A stretch of DNA of 64,000 nt from Thalassococcus sp. S3. Lineage in GTDB: Bacteria; Pseudomonadota; Alphaproteobacteria; Rhodobacterales; Rhodobacteraceae. The DNA lies in contig NZ_CP022303.1 in NCBI RefSeq assembly GCF_004216475.1, positions 3,782,001-3,846,000 of the forward strand. Direction: 5' to 3'. The notes under the pieces were generated by a model. That model saw nothing but the letters and a program-made list of their open reading frames with translations, was not told where the DNA came from and did not search any database. The translations under genes and the position numbers were made by a program. Shown in pieces: positions 38,326 through 46,533 of the stretch (position 1 is the first letter of the stretch; every line of letters begins with the position of its first letter).

Positions 38326-41300
38326 TCTGTTTCTCCCCATCCTTGTCGTAGAAGATCGGATCCACGACTTTCGCCTTGTGAATGGTGCCGTCGGTGCCCG
38401 GGAACTCCAGCACCTCACCCATCCGGTCGGGGCCGTGCTGCACGAGCCCCATGGCAATACCCCGGCCCAGAGTGGGCGAGTGATAGGTCGAAGTGACCCG
38501 CCCGATCATGTTGCGCTGGCCATTGGCGTTCTTGCCGGGTGCGACCGCATAGGCGCCGTCGGGCAGGACGGAGCCGTCGGTGGTTTCAAGCCCCACCAGC
38601 TTCCAGCGGTCGGGATCGGTCATGTGGCTGCGTTCCTGAGCCCGTTTGCCAAGGTAATCGGTTTTCTTTTTCGAGATCGCCCAGTCGAGGCCGAGATCCT
38701 GGGGGATCACGGTGCCGTCGGTCTCGTCCCCGATCATGATAAAGCCCTTTTCGGCTCTCAGGATGTGCAGGGCCTCGGTCCCGTAGGGCATGACACCGAA
38801 TTCGGCGCCCGCCTCCATCAGCGCATCCCAGAAGGCCTGGCCCTGGCTGGAGGACACCGCGATTTCATAGCTGAGTTCGCCGGAGAAAGAGATGCGGTAG
38901 GCACGCACATCGAAGCCGCCGAGCGTGCCATCAGCCCAGGCCATGAAAGGCAGCGCCTCGGCCGAGACGTCCATGCCACCGAGTTTCTCCAGCACCTTGC
39001 GCGCATTCGGGCCGACGACGGCGATTTGCGCATATTGCTCGGTGACGTTGGCGACATAGACTTGCCAGTCCCACCATTCGGTCTGCAGCCACTCCTCCAT
39101 ATGCGCATGGATGCGGTCAGCGCCGCCTGTGGTGGTGTGGCAGAGGAACGTGTCCGCGTCGATGCGCGCGACGACACCGTCATCGGTGAGAAAGCCGTTT
39201 TCGGTGCACATCAGGCCATAGCGGCAGCGACCGGGTTTCAGCGTGCTCATCATGTTGGTGTAGAGCATGTCGAGGAAGCGACCGGCATCGGGTCCCTTGA
39301 CGATCAGCTTGCCGAGGGTCGAGGCATCGAGCAGACCGAGGTTCTGGCGGGTGTTGGTGACCTCGCGCATCACGGCATCGTCCACGGTCTCACCATCGCG
39401 GACAAAGGCATAGGGGCGGCGCCAATGGCCCACAGGCTCCCAATCGGCGCCGTTTGTGTCGTGCCAGTCGTGCAGGGGCGTGCGGCGGATGGGCTGGAAG
39501 GTGTCGGCGCGCGCCTCGCCCGCAATCGCGCCCATGGAGATGGGGGTATAGGGCGGGCGGAACGTGGTGGTGCCGGTGGCGGGGATGGGTTGGCCCAGAG
39601 CGTCGGAGAGGATGGCGAGACCGTTGATGTTGCTGAGCTTGCCCTGATCGGTGGCCATGCCAAGCGTGGTGTAGCGTTTGGTGTGTTCGACGCTTTCGAA
39701 GCCTTCCTGGGCGGCGAGCTGGACGTCGGTCACTTTGACGTCGTTCTGGTAGTCGAGCCAGGTTTTGGCACGCAGAGCCTGCTTGGAGTGGGCGGGCATG
39801 AGCCAGACGGGGGCAAGGGGCGCCTCCTCCTGCGCGGCGCCTTTCGGCGCGTCGCTTGTCGTCGGCGTGAACCCGGCGGCACGGAGGGCGGCGTTGGCGG
39901 CATCGACGGCGCTGTCGAGGAGCGGCTGGAGCGAAAGCGCGCCATGGGCGGCACCTGCGGTGCGGACAAAGCCTTGGCCGTCCGCACCGATGGGCGGGTT
40001 ATCCACATCCGGTTTGAAGAAGGCGTGATCCGCGTCCCATGCCAGCTTGCCGCCGCAATGGGACCACAGATGCACCACCGGAGACCAGCCGCCGGACATG
40101 GCAACGGCATCGCAAAAGACCTCACGCGTGGCACTGCCGTCGCTGTCCTGTTTGCAGATATACACGCTTTTGACACGCTTGCCGCCGGTCACCTTGGCGA
40201 TGGCCGCGCCCATATCGACGCGGATGCCCAAAGCACGCGCGGCGTCGGCCAATGGACCGCCCTGCGGCCTTGCATCGACGATGCGGGGGACCTCCAGACC
40301 TGCGTTTTTTAGGCATATTGCCGTAAGGTAAGCATCATCGTTGTTGGTCGCGATCACCGTGCGCTGGCCGGGGGAGACCCCGTAATTGGCGACATAATCG
40401 CGGATGGCGGAGGCGAGCATCACCCCCGGAACATCGTTCCCGGCAAAGGAGAGCGGACGTTCGATGGCCCCTGTCGCGGTGATGATCTGCCCGGCGCGGA
40501 TGCGCCAGAGGCGGTGGCGGGAGCCTTCCGTGTCGGGGGCATGATCCGTCAGCCGTTCGTAGGCCAGAGCGTAACCATGATCATAGATCCCGGCACCCAT
40601 GCACCGGGTGCGCAGAGTAACGTTGGGCATCGTTTCCAACTCGGAAACGATTTGTTCCACGTACTTGTCCACAGGCAGGTTATCCAACGTCCCGTCCGAA
40701 ATCGGCAAGTCCACCATTGCACGCCCGCCCCAATGGGCGCTTTGTTCGAGAAGCAGAACCTTGGCCCCCGACAGAGCCGCCGTTTTGGCCGCCAGCAGGC
40801 CGGCAAGCCCGCCGCCGATCACCAGGATGTCGGTGAAGGTATAGAAATGCTCGTAAGTGTCGGCGTCCCGCGCCTTGGGCGCGCGACCGAGGCCTGCGGA
40901 TTGCCGGATGAAGGGCTCGTAAATATGTTTCCAGAACGGGCGCGGATGGATGAACATCTTGTAATAGAAACCGGCAGGCAGAAACCGGGAGAGCGCGGTG
41001 TTCACAGCGCCGATATCGAAATCGAGGCTGGGCCAGTGGTTCTGGCTTTCGGCGCGCAGGCCATCGAAAAGCTCGGTCGTGGTGGCCCGTTGATTGGGTT
41101 CGAACCGTTTTCCGCGGCCCATGTTCATCAACGCGTTCGGTTCTTCAGCGCCGGATGCCACGATGCCCCGGGGGCGGTGGTATTTGAAGGACCGGCCCAC
41201 GAGCATCTGATCGTTCGCCAAAAGCGCGGAAGCCAGCGTGTCACCGGGATGGCCCGTGAGCCATTTGCCGTTGAAGGTGAACTTGATCGTTTGAGAGCGG

Positions 41301-41338
41301 TCGATCAGGCGGCCGTGACTGGCGAGACGCGTGCTCAT
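38318..41338 (-). CDS. soxA: Sarcosine oxidase subunit alpha
   Basis: This is a 1006-residue subunit. The N-terminal ferredoxin-like segment (FTFNGKWLTGHPGDTLASALL) is followed by the nucleotide-binding Rossmann motif VIGGGLAGLLAAKTAALSGA (about 173-192) for NAD+, a central disulfide-oxidoreductase-like region, and a C-terminal GcvT-like folate domain (about 600-1000) where the methylene group is handed to tetrahydrofolate. The length matches the family (about 1000). The start MSTRLASHGRLIDRS at 41338 is preferred over an upstream open extension that would overlap soxD. Confidence 0.96.
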   Translation of the reverse strand: MSTRLASHGRLIDRSQTIKFTFNGKWLTGHPGDTLASALLANDQMLVGRSFKYHRPRGIVASGAEEPNALMNMGRGKRFEPNQRATTTELFDGLRAESQNHWPSLDFDIGAVNTALSRFLPAGFYYKMFIHPRPFWKHIYEPFIRQSAGLGRAPKARDADTYEHFYTFTDILVIGGGLAGLLAAKTAALSGAKVLLLEQSAHWGGRAMVDLPISDGTLDNLPVDKYVEQIVSELETMPNVTLRTRCMGAGIYDHGYALAYERLTDHAPDTEGSRHRLWRIRAGQIITATGAIERPLSFAGNDVPGVMLASAIRDYVANYGVSPGQRTVIATNNDDAYLTAICLKNAGLEVPRIVDARPQGGPLADAARALGIRVDMGAAIAKVTGGKRVKSVYICKQDSDGSATREVFCDAVAMSGGWSPVVHLWSHCGGKLAWDADHAFFKPDVDNPPIGADGQGFVRTAGAAHGALSLQPLLDSAVDAANAALRAAGFTPTTSDAPKGAAQEEAPLAPVWLMPAHSKQALRAKTWLDYQNDVKVTDVQLAAQEGFESVEHTKRYTTLGMATDQGKLSNINGLAILSDALGQPIPATGTTTFRPPYTPISMGAIAGEARADTFQPIRRTPLHDWHDTNGADWEPVGHWRRPYAFVRDGETVDDAVMREVTNTRQNLGLLDASTLGKLIVKGPDAGRFLDMLYTNMMSTLKPGRCRYGLMCTENGFLTDDGVVARIDADTFLCHTTTGGADRIHAHMEEWLQTEWWDWQVYVANVTEQYAQIAVVGPNARKVLEKLGGMDVSAEALPFMAWADGTLGGFDVRAYRISFSGELSYEIAVSSSQGQAFWDALMEAGAEFGVMPYGTEALHILRAEKGFIMIGDETDGTVIPQDLGLDWAISKKKTDYLGKRAQERSHMTDPDRWKLVGLETTDGSVLPDGAYAVAPGKNANGQRNMIGRVTSTYHSPTLGRGIAMGLVQHGPDRMGEVLEFPGTDGTIHKAKVVDPIFYDKDGEKQNV

Positions 41339-41374
41339 GCGCTGGACCTTTCGCGTTGGGACACGTTGGGGATG

Positions 41375-41397
41375 TCCGTATCTTTGTCGAGAAGAAG
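41375..41397 (+). repeat. Diverged copy of the 26-bp intergenic motif
   Basis: TCCGTATCTTTGTCGAGA with AGAAG matches the motif at 17999-18024 in 21 of 23 bases. It occupies the 64-bp gap between soxD and soxA and is oriented against the direction of the sox genes. Confidence 0.55.
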
Positions 41398-41402
41398 GAC
41401 CA

Positions 41403-41732
41403 TCAAGCGGCCCCTTTCGGACGCCAGCCGGGGCGTTTGGCGGAGATGGTGTCGAGGATCTCCCGAGGCGGTTCGGTGGTCTGGGCGGGATAGGTGCCGA
41501 AGACCTCGAGCGTGGCCGTGCAGCGGGCGGCATGGAACCACTTGCCGCACCCATAGGCATGGCGCCAGCGCTCGAAATGCACACCTTTGGGGTTTTCCCG
41601 CATAAAGAGGTAGGCGTGAAAGTCGTCGTCAGAGGAGCCGGGGCCGAAGCGTTTGAGATGCGCTTCACCGCCGGGGGTCAGCTCGGTTTCATCGGCATCG
41701 ACGCCGCAATAGGGGCAGCGGAGGATCAGCAT
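41403..41732 (-). CDS. soxD: Sarcosine oxidase subunit delta
   Basis: This is a 109-residue zinc-binding subunit. Cys residues in RCPYCG and the later HAYGCGKWFHAARC form the zinc site. The block FHAYLFMRENPKGVHFERWRH is diagnostic of SoxD. It sits next to soxA as usual, 64 bp upstream, but unusually is 1.45 kb away from soxB. Confidence 0.95.
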   Translation of the reverse strand: MLILRCPYCGVDADETELTPGGEAHLKRFGPGSSDDDFHAYLFMRENPKGVHFERWRHAYGCGKWFHAARCTATLEVFGTYPAQTTEPPREILDTISAKRPGWRPKGAA

Positions 41733-41827
41733 GAGACAGCTCCTTGAGCGCCAAGGCCGGAGAAGACTTGGCGGGTGGTGCGGATTCGCGCTAGGCTGTC
41801 AATCGAAGTTGACAGGAGAGAAGTGCG

Positions 41828-42019
41828 ATGAGCGATCAGATGATTGCAGTGCTGGTATTTGGCGCGTTGTGCGCGGGTGCTCTGGTGATGTTCTTGCTGG
41901 AGCGGCGCGCGGTGGCCAAACGCAGGGCGGAGGGACGCGAGGTGGATATCTCCGACATCCTGTTTTTCGGGAGCGAGGCGGTCACGGGTAAAAACCCGGC
42001 CCCCGAAAAGAAAAAGTAG
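41828..42019 (+). CDS. Small single-helix membrane protein
   Basis: This is a 63-residue protein behind a strong AGGAGAG site (41814-41820). An N-terminal membrane helix (about 5-24, AVLVFGALCAGALVMFLL) is followed by a basic stretch (ERRAVAKRRAEGRE) and a C-terminal tail ending in lysines. I do not recognise it. It runs against the sox genes, between soxD and soxB, and ends at a hairpin shared with the next, opposing small gene. Confidence 0.7.
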   Translation: MSDQMIAVLVFGALCAGALVMFLLERRAVAKRRAEGREVDISDILFFGSEAVTGKNPAPEKKK

Positions 42020-42044
42020 CACGGGCGCGCTGCCACGCCCGTGC
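42019..42044. terminator. Bidirectional hairpin between two small convergent genes
   Basis: GCACGGGCG (42019-42027) and CGCCCGTGC (42036-42044) form a perfect 9-bp stem with an 8-base loop, exactly between the stop of the plus-strand small gene and the end of the minus-strand one. An A-run precedes it, giving a U tract for minus-strand transcripts. Confidence 0.75.
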
Positions 42045-42068
42045 CGCAGATGAACGGTGTGAGTGGTC

Positions 42069-42281
42069 TTATTCGGTGACGACAGGCGCCGGATCGGTTG
42101 CAGGCGCTGTGGCCGCGGGCGCATCCGCAGCGGGCGCCGTCGTGCCGTCATCGCCGCTGAGGATGCCCATGGCAATGATGCCGCCCAGAAGTACGAGGAC
42201 GGCGACAATGGCCACGAGAAGACCGCCGGTCGAGCCACCGGTCTGGATGTCCCGGACATGTGCGGTTGAATAGTCGTCCAT
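42069..42281 (-). CDS. Small single-helix protein with acidic Ala/Pro tail
   Basis: This is a 70-residue protein behind GGAGGAACC. A short polar N-terminus (MDDYSTAHVRDIQTGG) is followed by one hydrophobic helix (about 18-41) and a periplasm-side tail rich in Ala, Pro, Thr and Asp. The layout resembles the 65-residue protein at 42543-42740, with glycine/serine before the helix and an acidic tail after it. They may be distant paralogues. The function is unknown. Confidence 0.7.
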   Translation of the reverse strand: MDDYSTAHVRDIQTGGSTGGLLVAIVAVLVLLGGIIAMGILSGDDGTTAPAADAPAATAPATDPAPVVTE

Positions 42282-42542
42282 GATGGTTCCTCCGTTATGA
42301 AGGCTTCCAACATGGGGAGTGTGGCATTTGGGGCAATAGAGGCGCCGAAATGATGCATTGTTCGGCCATCTTTGGCCGGAATGCATAGGTCGGTGTGGCT
42401 GAACCCCGCCACAAATCTGTTGAGCCGGGTGGATGCGCGGAACGCGGCTGAGGCGGAAAACTGCCGGTCCAGGCTTATACTAGAGAGGTCAGGGCCGGCA
42501 CATGAAGTGCCGATCCGAACCGTGACCATAATAGATTGCGTA

Positions 42543-42740
42543 TCAGCTGTCGGATGTGGCCTGGCCTTCGACGGCGCCGATGCCGGGTACTTCGATACGG
42601 ATATCCGCGTCATCGGACGAAGGCATTCCGCCGCTGAACACGACCCAAGCCAGAACGGCCAGAGCGACAACGAGCCCGCCAACGATGAAGGCGAGAGCGC
42701 TGTTCGAGGAGCTGCTGCCGGTGTTGGTCTGGTCTGCCAT
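42543..42740 (-). CDS. Small single-helix membrane protein
   Basis: This is a 65-residue protein behind AAGGAGATC. A Ser/Asn-rich N-terminus (MADQTNTGSSSSNS) is followed by one hydrophobic helix (about 15-37, ALAFIVGGLVVALAVLAWVV) and an acidic tail ending in EGQATSDS. It is oriented with the sox genes and lies between soxB and soxD. I do not recognise a family. Confidence 0.7.
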   Translation of the reverse strand: MADQTNTGSSSSNSALAFIVGGLVVALAVLAWVVFSGGMPSSDDADIRIEVPGIGAVEGQATSDS

Positions 42741-42849
42741 GTCGAGATCTCCTTGCTGTTATCAGACAGGGATGAAACTGCGGCAGACCGGATGAAGTTC
42801 CGAGAGACGTGAGGATTGCGGGGTTGAGGCCACCTTACCGGGATCCCAT

Positions 42850-42930
42850 ATGACGTATATGTGGATGATCTTGATGATCTTTGGGTTTTTCTTGGCTGCG
42901 GGATTTGGTCTTGCAATCTATGAGGCGTGA
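42850..42930 (+). CDS. Possible 26-residue membrane peptide
   Basis: ATG at 42850 gives MTYMWMILMIFGFF and then LAAGFGLAIYEA before TGA. Almost the whole peptide is hydrophobic and could span the membrane once. The ribosome site is poor, so the call rests on the unusual composition and its place among other small membrane-protein genes. Confidence 0.3.
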   Translation: MTYMWMILMIFGFFLAAGFGLAIYEA

Positions 42931-43059
42931 ACCAGGCAAACGGTGCTGAAGCACGACCTGCGACGGGTTCCGATACGCGGTTCGGCCCAACGCCCCGCCC
43001 CTCATGAAGGAGCCCATGGCGGAATGAACGAACCACATATGCATTAGAGCGCAACGGCC

Positions 43060-43159
43060 CGGATTGCGTACGCAATCCGACGGGTTCGAAGATGAAACGG
43101 TTTCCCCCCGAAGCCGGAAAATGTGACATTTTCCGGATCGTTTTCCGGGACGGAAAACG
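43060..43159. repeat. Cluster of three strong palindromes after soxB
   Basis: First, CGGATTGCGTACGCAATCCG (43060-43079) is a perfect 20-bp palindrome. Second, CCGGAAAATGT and its reverse complement around a single G (43114-43136) make a 23-bp palindrome. Third, CGTTTTCC and GGAAAACG (43139-43146, 43152-43159) form a hairpin with a 5-base loop. All lie within 120 bp downstream of the soxB stop codon. They could terminate or process the soxB message or be a palindromic repeat element. Confidence 0.75.
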
Positions 43160-43179
43160 GCGCCAGAGATCGAACGGCA

Positions 43180-44424
43180 TCAATGAGCAACCCCGGCGGC
43201 GACGCTTTCGTCGATGAACCGGCCTTCCTTGAACCGATCGAGCGAGAAGGCGTCACAGAGCGGGGAGGCGCCTTTTGCCATCAGTTCTGCGAAGCCCCAG
43301 CCGGAGCCGGGGATCGCCTTGAACCCGCCCGTTCCCCAGCCGCAATTGATAAACACCCCTTCGACCGGCGTTTTCGACAGAATCGGAGAGCGGTCGCCGG
43401 TCATGTCCACGATCCCGCCCCATTGGCGCAGCATCTTGAGCCGCGAGATCATCGGGAAGGTCTCGATCAGGGCCCGCACCGTTTCCTCGATATGATGAAA
43501 GCTGCCGCGTTGGGTGTAATTGTTGTACCCGTCCGCGCCGCCGCCGATCACCATCTCGCCCTTGTCGGATTGGCTCATGTAGCCGTGAACGGTGTTGGCC
43601 ATCACCACGACATCCATGCAAGGCTTGATCGGCTCTGACACGAGCGCCTGAAGCGCCACGCTTTCGATGGGCAACCGAAAGCCCGCCATCTCGGCCATCA
43701 CACCGGAATGTCCGGCCACCACGATGCCGAGCTTGTCGCAGTCGATCTCTCCTTTCGTGGTGGTCACGCCCACGACGCGGCCCCCGTCCCGGCGGACGGC
43801 GGTAACCTCGCATTTCTGGATGATGTCCATGCCCATATCCGAGCAGGCCCGCGCATAGCCCCAGGCCACGGCATCGTGACGCGCTGTGCCGCCGCGCGGC
43901 TGCCAAAGCGCGCCGAGAACGGGATAGCGAGGGCCATTGATGTCGATGATGGGGCAAAGATCCTTGACGCGTATGGGAGAAATGAATTCAGTCTCCACTC
44001 CCTGCAGGGCGTTGGCATGCGCGGTCCGAAGATAGCCCCGAACCTCGTGATGGGTTTGGGCGAGCATCATCACCCCACGCGGGCTGAACATGATGTTATA
44101 GTTGAGGTCCTGGCTCAGCTCCTCGTAAAGCGCGCGGGATTTCTCATAGATCGCGGCCGAAGGGTCCTGAAGATAATTCGAGCGAATGATCGTGGTGTTG
44201 CGGCCGGTATTGCCGCCGCCCAGCCAGCCTTTTTCCAGCACGGCCACGTTCTTTATACCGAAGCGTTTGCCGAGATAATACGCGGTGGCAAGGCCATGTC
44301 CGCCCGCACCAACGATGATCACATCGTATTTCTTCTTCGGCTCAGGGGCCCGCCAGGCGCGGTCCCAGCCGGAATGAAAGCGGGCGGCCTCCCGTGCGAT
44401 GGCAAAAGCTGAATAGCGTTTCAT
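43180..44424 (-). CDS. soxB: Sarcosine oxidase subunit beta
   Basis: This is a 414-residue flavoprotein subunit with a Rossmann motif VGAGGHGLATAYYLG at about 38-52. The segment GGTARHDAVAWGYARA contains the His that, in characterised heterotetrameric enzymes, carries covalent FMN. The noncovalent FAD site oxidises sarcosine, and FMN passes electrons to oxygen. The length is normal. It is the first sox gene on the minus strand, divergent from ccmI, and separated from soxD by an unusual 1.45 kb interval. Confidence 0.95.
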   Translation of the reverse strand: MKRYSAFAIAREAARFHSGWDRAWRAPEPKKKYDVIIVGAGGHGLATAYYLGKRFGIKNVAVLEKGWLGGGNTGRNTTIIRSNYLQDPSAAIYEKSRALYEELSQDLNYNIMFSPRGVMMLAQTHHEVRGYLRTAHANALQGVETEFISPIRVKDLCPIIDINGPRYPVLGALWQPRGGTARHDAVAWGYARACSDMGMDIIQKCEVTAVRRDGGRVVGVTTTKGEIDCDKLGIVVAGHSGVMAEMAGFRLPIESVALQALVSEPIKPCMDVVVMANTVHGYMSQSDKGEMVIGGGADGYNNYTQRGSFHHIEETVRALIETFPMISRLKMLRQWGGIVDMTGDRSPILSKTPVEGVFINCGWGTGGFKAIPGSGWGFAELMAKGASPLCDAFSLDRFKEGRFIDESVAAGVAH

Positions 44425-44573
44425 ATCTGGCGAATCCCGTCCCGTCAGGCCTGAGATGATATGACCTGACTGGAAGCCTGCCCCGCGCCGTGAACCGTCG
44501 CAATGCGGCGCAGTTGCGACATGGTGCGCGTCCGCGACCTTTTGGTCTTTTTTCGGGGGCTTGGCGCCTATAG

Positions 44574-45827
44574 ATGAGGGTCATGGCTGACCTCACCACC
44601 TTTTGGATACTGACATTGGGCCTCGCCTTTCTGGTCGCGGCCCTTTTGGCGCTTGCGCTTGTGCGCGCCCGAAGTGGCGCCGAGCCGGCCGCCGCCTACG
44701 ATTTGCAGGTGTACCGCGACCAGTTGAAAGAGATTGACCGCGACCTGGCCCGAGGTCTGATCAATGCCGGAGACGCCGAACGGATCCGCGCCGAAGTGTC
44801 CCGACGCATCCTCGCGGCAGACGCGCAGGTACAGGCAGAGACCGAAGGACAGGGCCAGCCCAGGCTGCCAGGCCTGGTGATGGCCGCGGTGAGCGCGGTC
44901 GTTCTGGTGATCGGAAGCGCCCTGCTCTACCTCGAGATCGGCGCGCCGGGCTATGGCGATCTAGCCCTGGCGGACCGGCTTGAAATGGCTGAAATCGCCC
45001 GGTCGGAGCGACCCAGCCAGCAAGCCGCCGAAGACAGCCTGCCGCCACAACCGTCCCTGGAACAGCTCAGCCCGGATTTCGTGGCACTTATGGAGCGTCT
45101 GAGGGACACAGTCGCGGGACGTCCGGACGATCTGCAGGGTCAGATCCTGCTGGCCCAGAACGAAGCCCGCAGCGGTAATTTCCGTGCGGCCTATGAAGCC
45201 CAATCACAGGTTTTGCGGCTGAAAGGCGACGCGGTTGAGGCACGTGATTACACCGACTACGCTGATATGATGATCCTTGCCGCTGGCGGCTATGTCTCAC
45301 CCGAGGCGGAAACGGCCCTAGCCCGCGCGCTGGAGCTTGATCCGGAAAACGGACCTGCACGGTATTACACCGGGCTGATGATGGGGCAGATTGGCAGGCC
45401 GGATCAGGCCTTTGGCATCTGGCGGCAATTGCTGGTCGAAGGGCCGGGTGACGCTCCATGGATCGAGCCGATCCGGCTGCAGATCGAAGAGATGGCCGCC
45501 CGGGCGGGCGTGACGAACTTTTCCCTGCCGCAAGCAACGCCCGCCGCGCCGGGGCCAAGCCAGGAGGATGTCGAGGCCGCCGAACAAATGAGCGATGAAG
45601 ACCGGATGGCCATGATCGAAGGCATGGTTGCAGGACTGAGCGACCGGCTTGCAACGGAAGGCGGCCCTCCGGAGGACTGGGCAAGGCTGATCGGGTCCTT
45701 GGGTGTTTTGGGACGCGAGGCGGATGCCATCGCCATCTATAACAACGCCCTTGAGGTCTTTGACGGAGAGCCGACGGCCATCGGGGTGATCCGCGACGGC
45801 GCACGGCAAGCCGGATTGATCCCGTGA
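44574..45827 (+). CDS. ccmI: Cytochrome c biogenesis protein CcmI
   Basis: This is a protein of about 417 residues with two N-terminal membrane helices (about 10-30 and 100-123) flanking a cytoplasmic leucine-zipper-like loop (VYRDQLKEIDRDLARGLI), which is the CcmI signature, followed by a periplasmic TPR domain (QNEARSGNFRAAYEAQ and ALELDPENGPARYYTG). It holds apocytochrome c for the heme ligation complex. The start is ATG 44574 or ATG 44583; GAGGG lies between them, too close to either to decide. It is far from the other ccm genes in this window, as in many relatives. Confidence 0.92.
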   Translation: MRVMADLTTFWILTLGLAFLVAALLALALVRARSGAEPAAAYDLQVYRDQLKEIDRDLARGLINAGDAERIRAEVSRRILAADAQVQAETEGQGQPRLPGLVMAAVSAVVLVIGSALLYLEIGAPGYGDLALADRLEMAEIARSERPSQQAAEDSLPPQPSLEQLSPDFVALMERLRDTVAGRPDDLQGQILLAQNEARSGNFRAAYEAQSQVLRLKGDAVEARDYTDYADMMILAAGGYVSPEAETALARALELDPENGPARYYTGLMMGQIGRPDQAFGIWRQLLVEGPGDAPWIEPIRLQIEEMAARAGVTNFSLPQATPAAPGPSQEDVEAAEQMSDEDRMAMIEGMVAGLSDRLATEGGPPEDWARLIGSLGVLGREADAIAIYNNALEVFDGEPTAIGVIRDGARQAGLIP

Positions 45828-46306
45828 TCCACGAAAAGTTCGAAGACTTTGCGACCAATCTTCCAAAGATGACGGCGGTTGCGGGCCTTGATCTTGGGGA
45901 GAAAACCATCGGCGTCGCGGTTTCGGATCGTCTGCGCGCGGCTGCGACACCACTTGAAACCATCAGACGCAAGAAATTCGGCATCGACGCGGCGCGTCTG
46001 ATAGACATTCTGACCGCACGCGAAATCGGAGGGCTGGTTTTGGGGCTGCCCCGGAACATGGACGGCACCGAGGGGCCCAGATGCCAGTCGACCCGGGCCT
46101 TCGCGCGCAACCTGACGCGTCTGACGGATCTGCCGATCGCCTTTTGGGACGAGCGGCTGAGCACGGTCGCCGCCGAGAAGGCTTTGCTGGAAGCAGACAC
46201 AACACGCAAACGACGGGCGGAGGTCATTGATCACGTGGCCGCCGGTTATATCTTGCAAGGGGCATTGGACCGGATGCGGCATGTAGAAGCGGAGATGGGC
46301 AGATGA
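45824..46306 (+). CDS. ruvX: RuvX/YqgF-type RNase H-fold nuclease
   Basis: This is a 160-residue protein with GLDLGEKTIGVAVSD at about 21-35 (first catalytic Asp), LPRNMDGTEGPR, the FWDERLST motif and the final acidic site in VIDHVAAGYILQ. The family is called putative pre-16S rRNA nuclease or Holliday junction resolvase. The GTG start at 45824 overlaps the ccmI stop by four bases. A Met at residue 16 is an alternative start. Confidence 0.93.
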   Translation: MIHEKFEDFATNLPKMTAVAGLDLGEKTIGVAVSDRLRAAATPLETIRRKKFGIDAARLIDILTAREIGGLVLGLPRNMDGTEGPRCQSTRAFARNLTRLTDLPIAFWDERLSTVAAEKALLEADTTRKRRAEVIDHVAAGYILQGALDRMRHVEAEMGR

Positions 46307-46533
46307 ACGATCAGGTCTGGCGGAGAGACGAGGTGCAATCACCCTGCGTGCGCATCTGCGTCGTCCATCCCCAGGAACGCATCTGCACCGGCTGTTTCCG
46401 CACGGTGAACGAGATTGCAATGTGGGGCCGGATGAGCGCGGAAGAGCGTCAGGCGGTCATGGATGAATTGCCGGCCCGCGCGCCCAAACTGGCCAAAAGA
46501 CGCGGCGGGCGCGCCGCACGCCTCAAACGGTAA
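46303..46533 (+). CDS. DUF1289 small cysteine protein
   Basis: This is a 76-residue protein with the DUF1289 cysteine pattern: SPCVRICVVHPQ and then RICTGCFRTVNEIA, four Cys likely binding a metal. The basic tail KLAKRRGGRAARLKR could contact nucleic acid. The function is unknown. The ATG overlaps the ruvX stop by four bases. The last 11 bases overlap the end of the opposing PhyH-like gene. Confidence 0.9.
   Translation: MNDQVWRRDEVQSPCVRICVVHPQERICTGCFRTVNEIAMWGRMSAEERQAVMDELPARAPKLAKRRGGRAARLKR

Larger units (their letters stand above)
42741..43179. other. 439-bp interval upstream of soxD side, with palindromes
   Basis: It holds a possible 26-codon reading frame (42850-42930) and the palindrome cluster at 43060-43159 directly beyond the soxB stop. 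Otherwise I see nothing coding. Confidence 0.5.

Noticed and set aside
38312..40312. Open frame of 666 codons opposite soxA
   Set aside because: Shadow of soxA; no family features.
41726..43183. Minus-strand open frame of 485 codons spanning the soxD-soxB gap
   Set aside because: It crosses three small genes with good ribosome sites and a terminator hairpin, and its product is Ser/Arg-rich without any domain.
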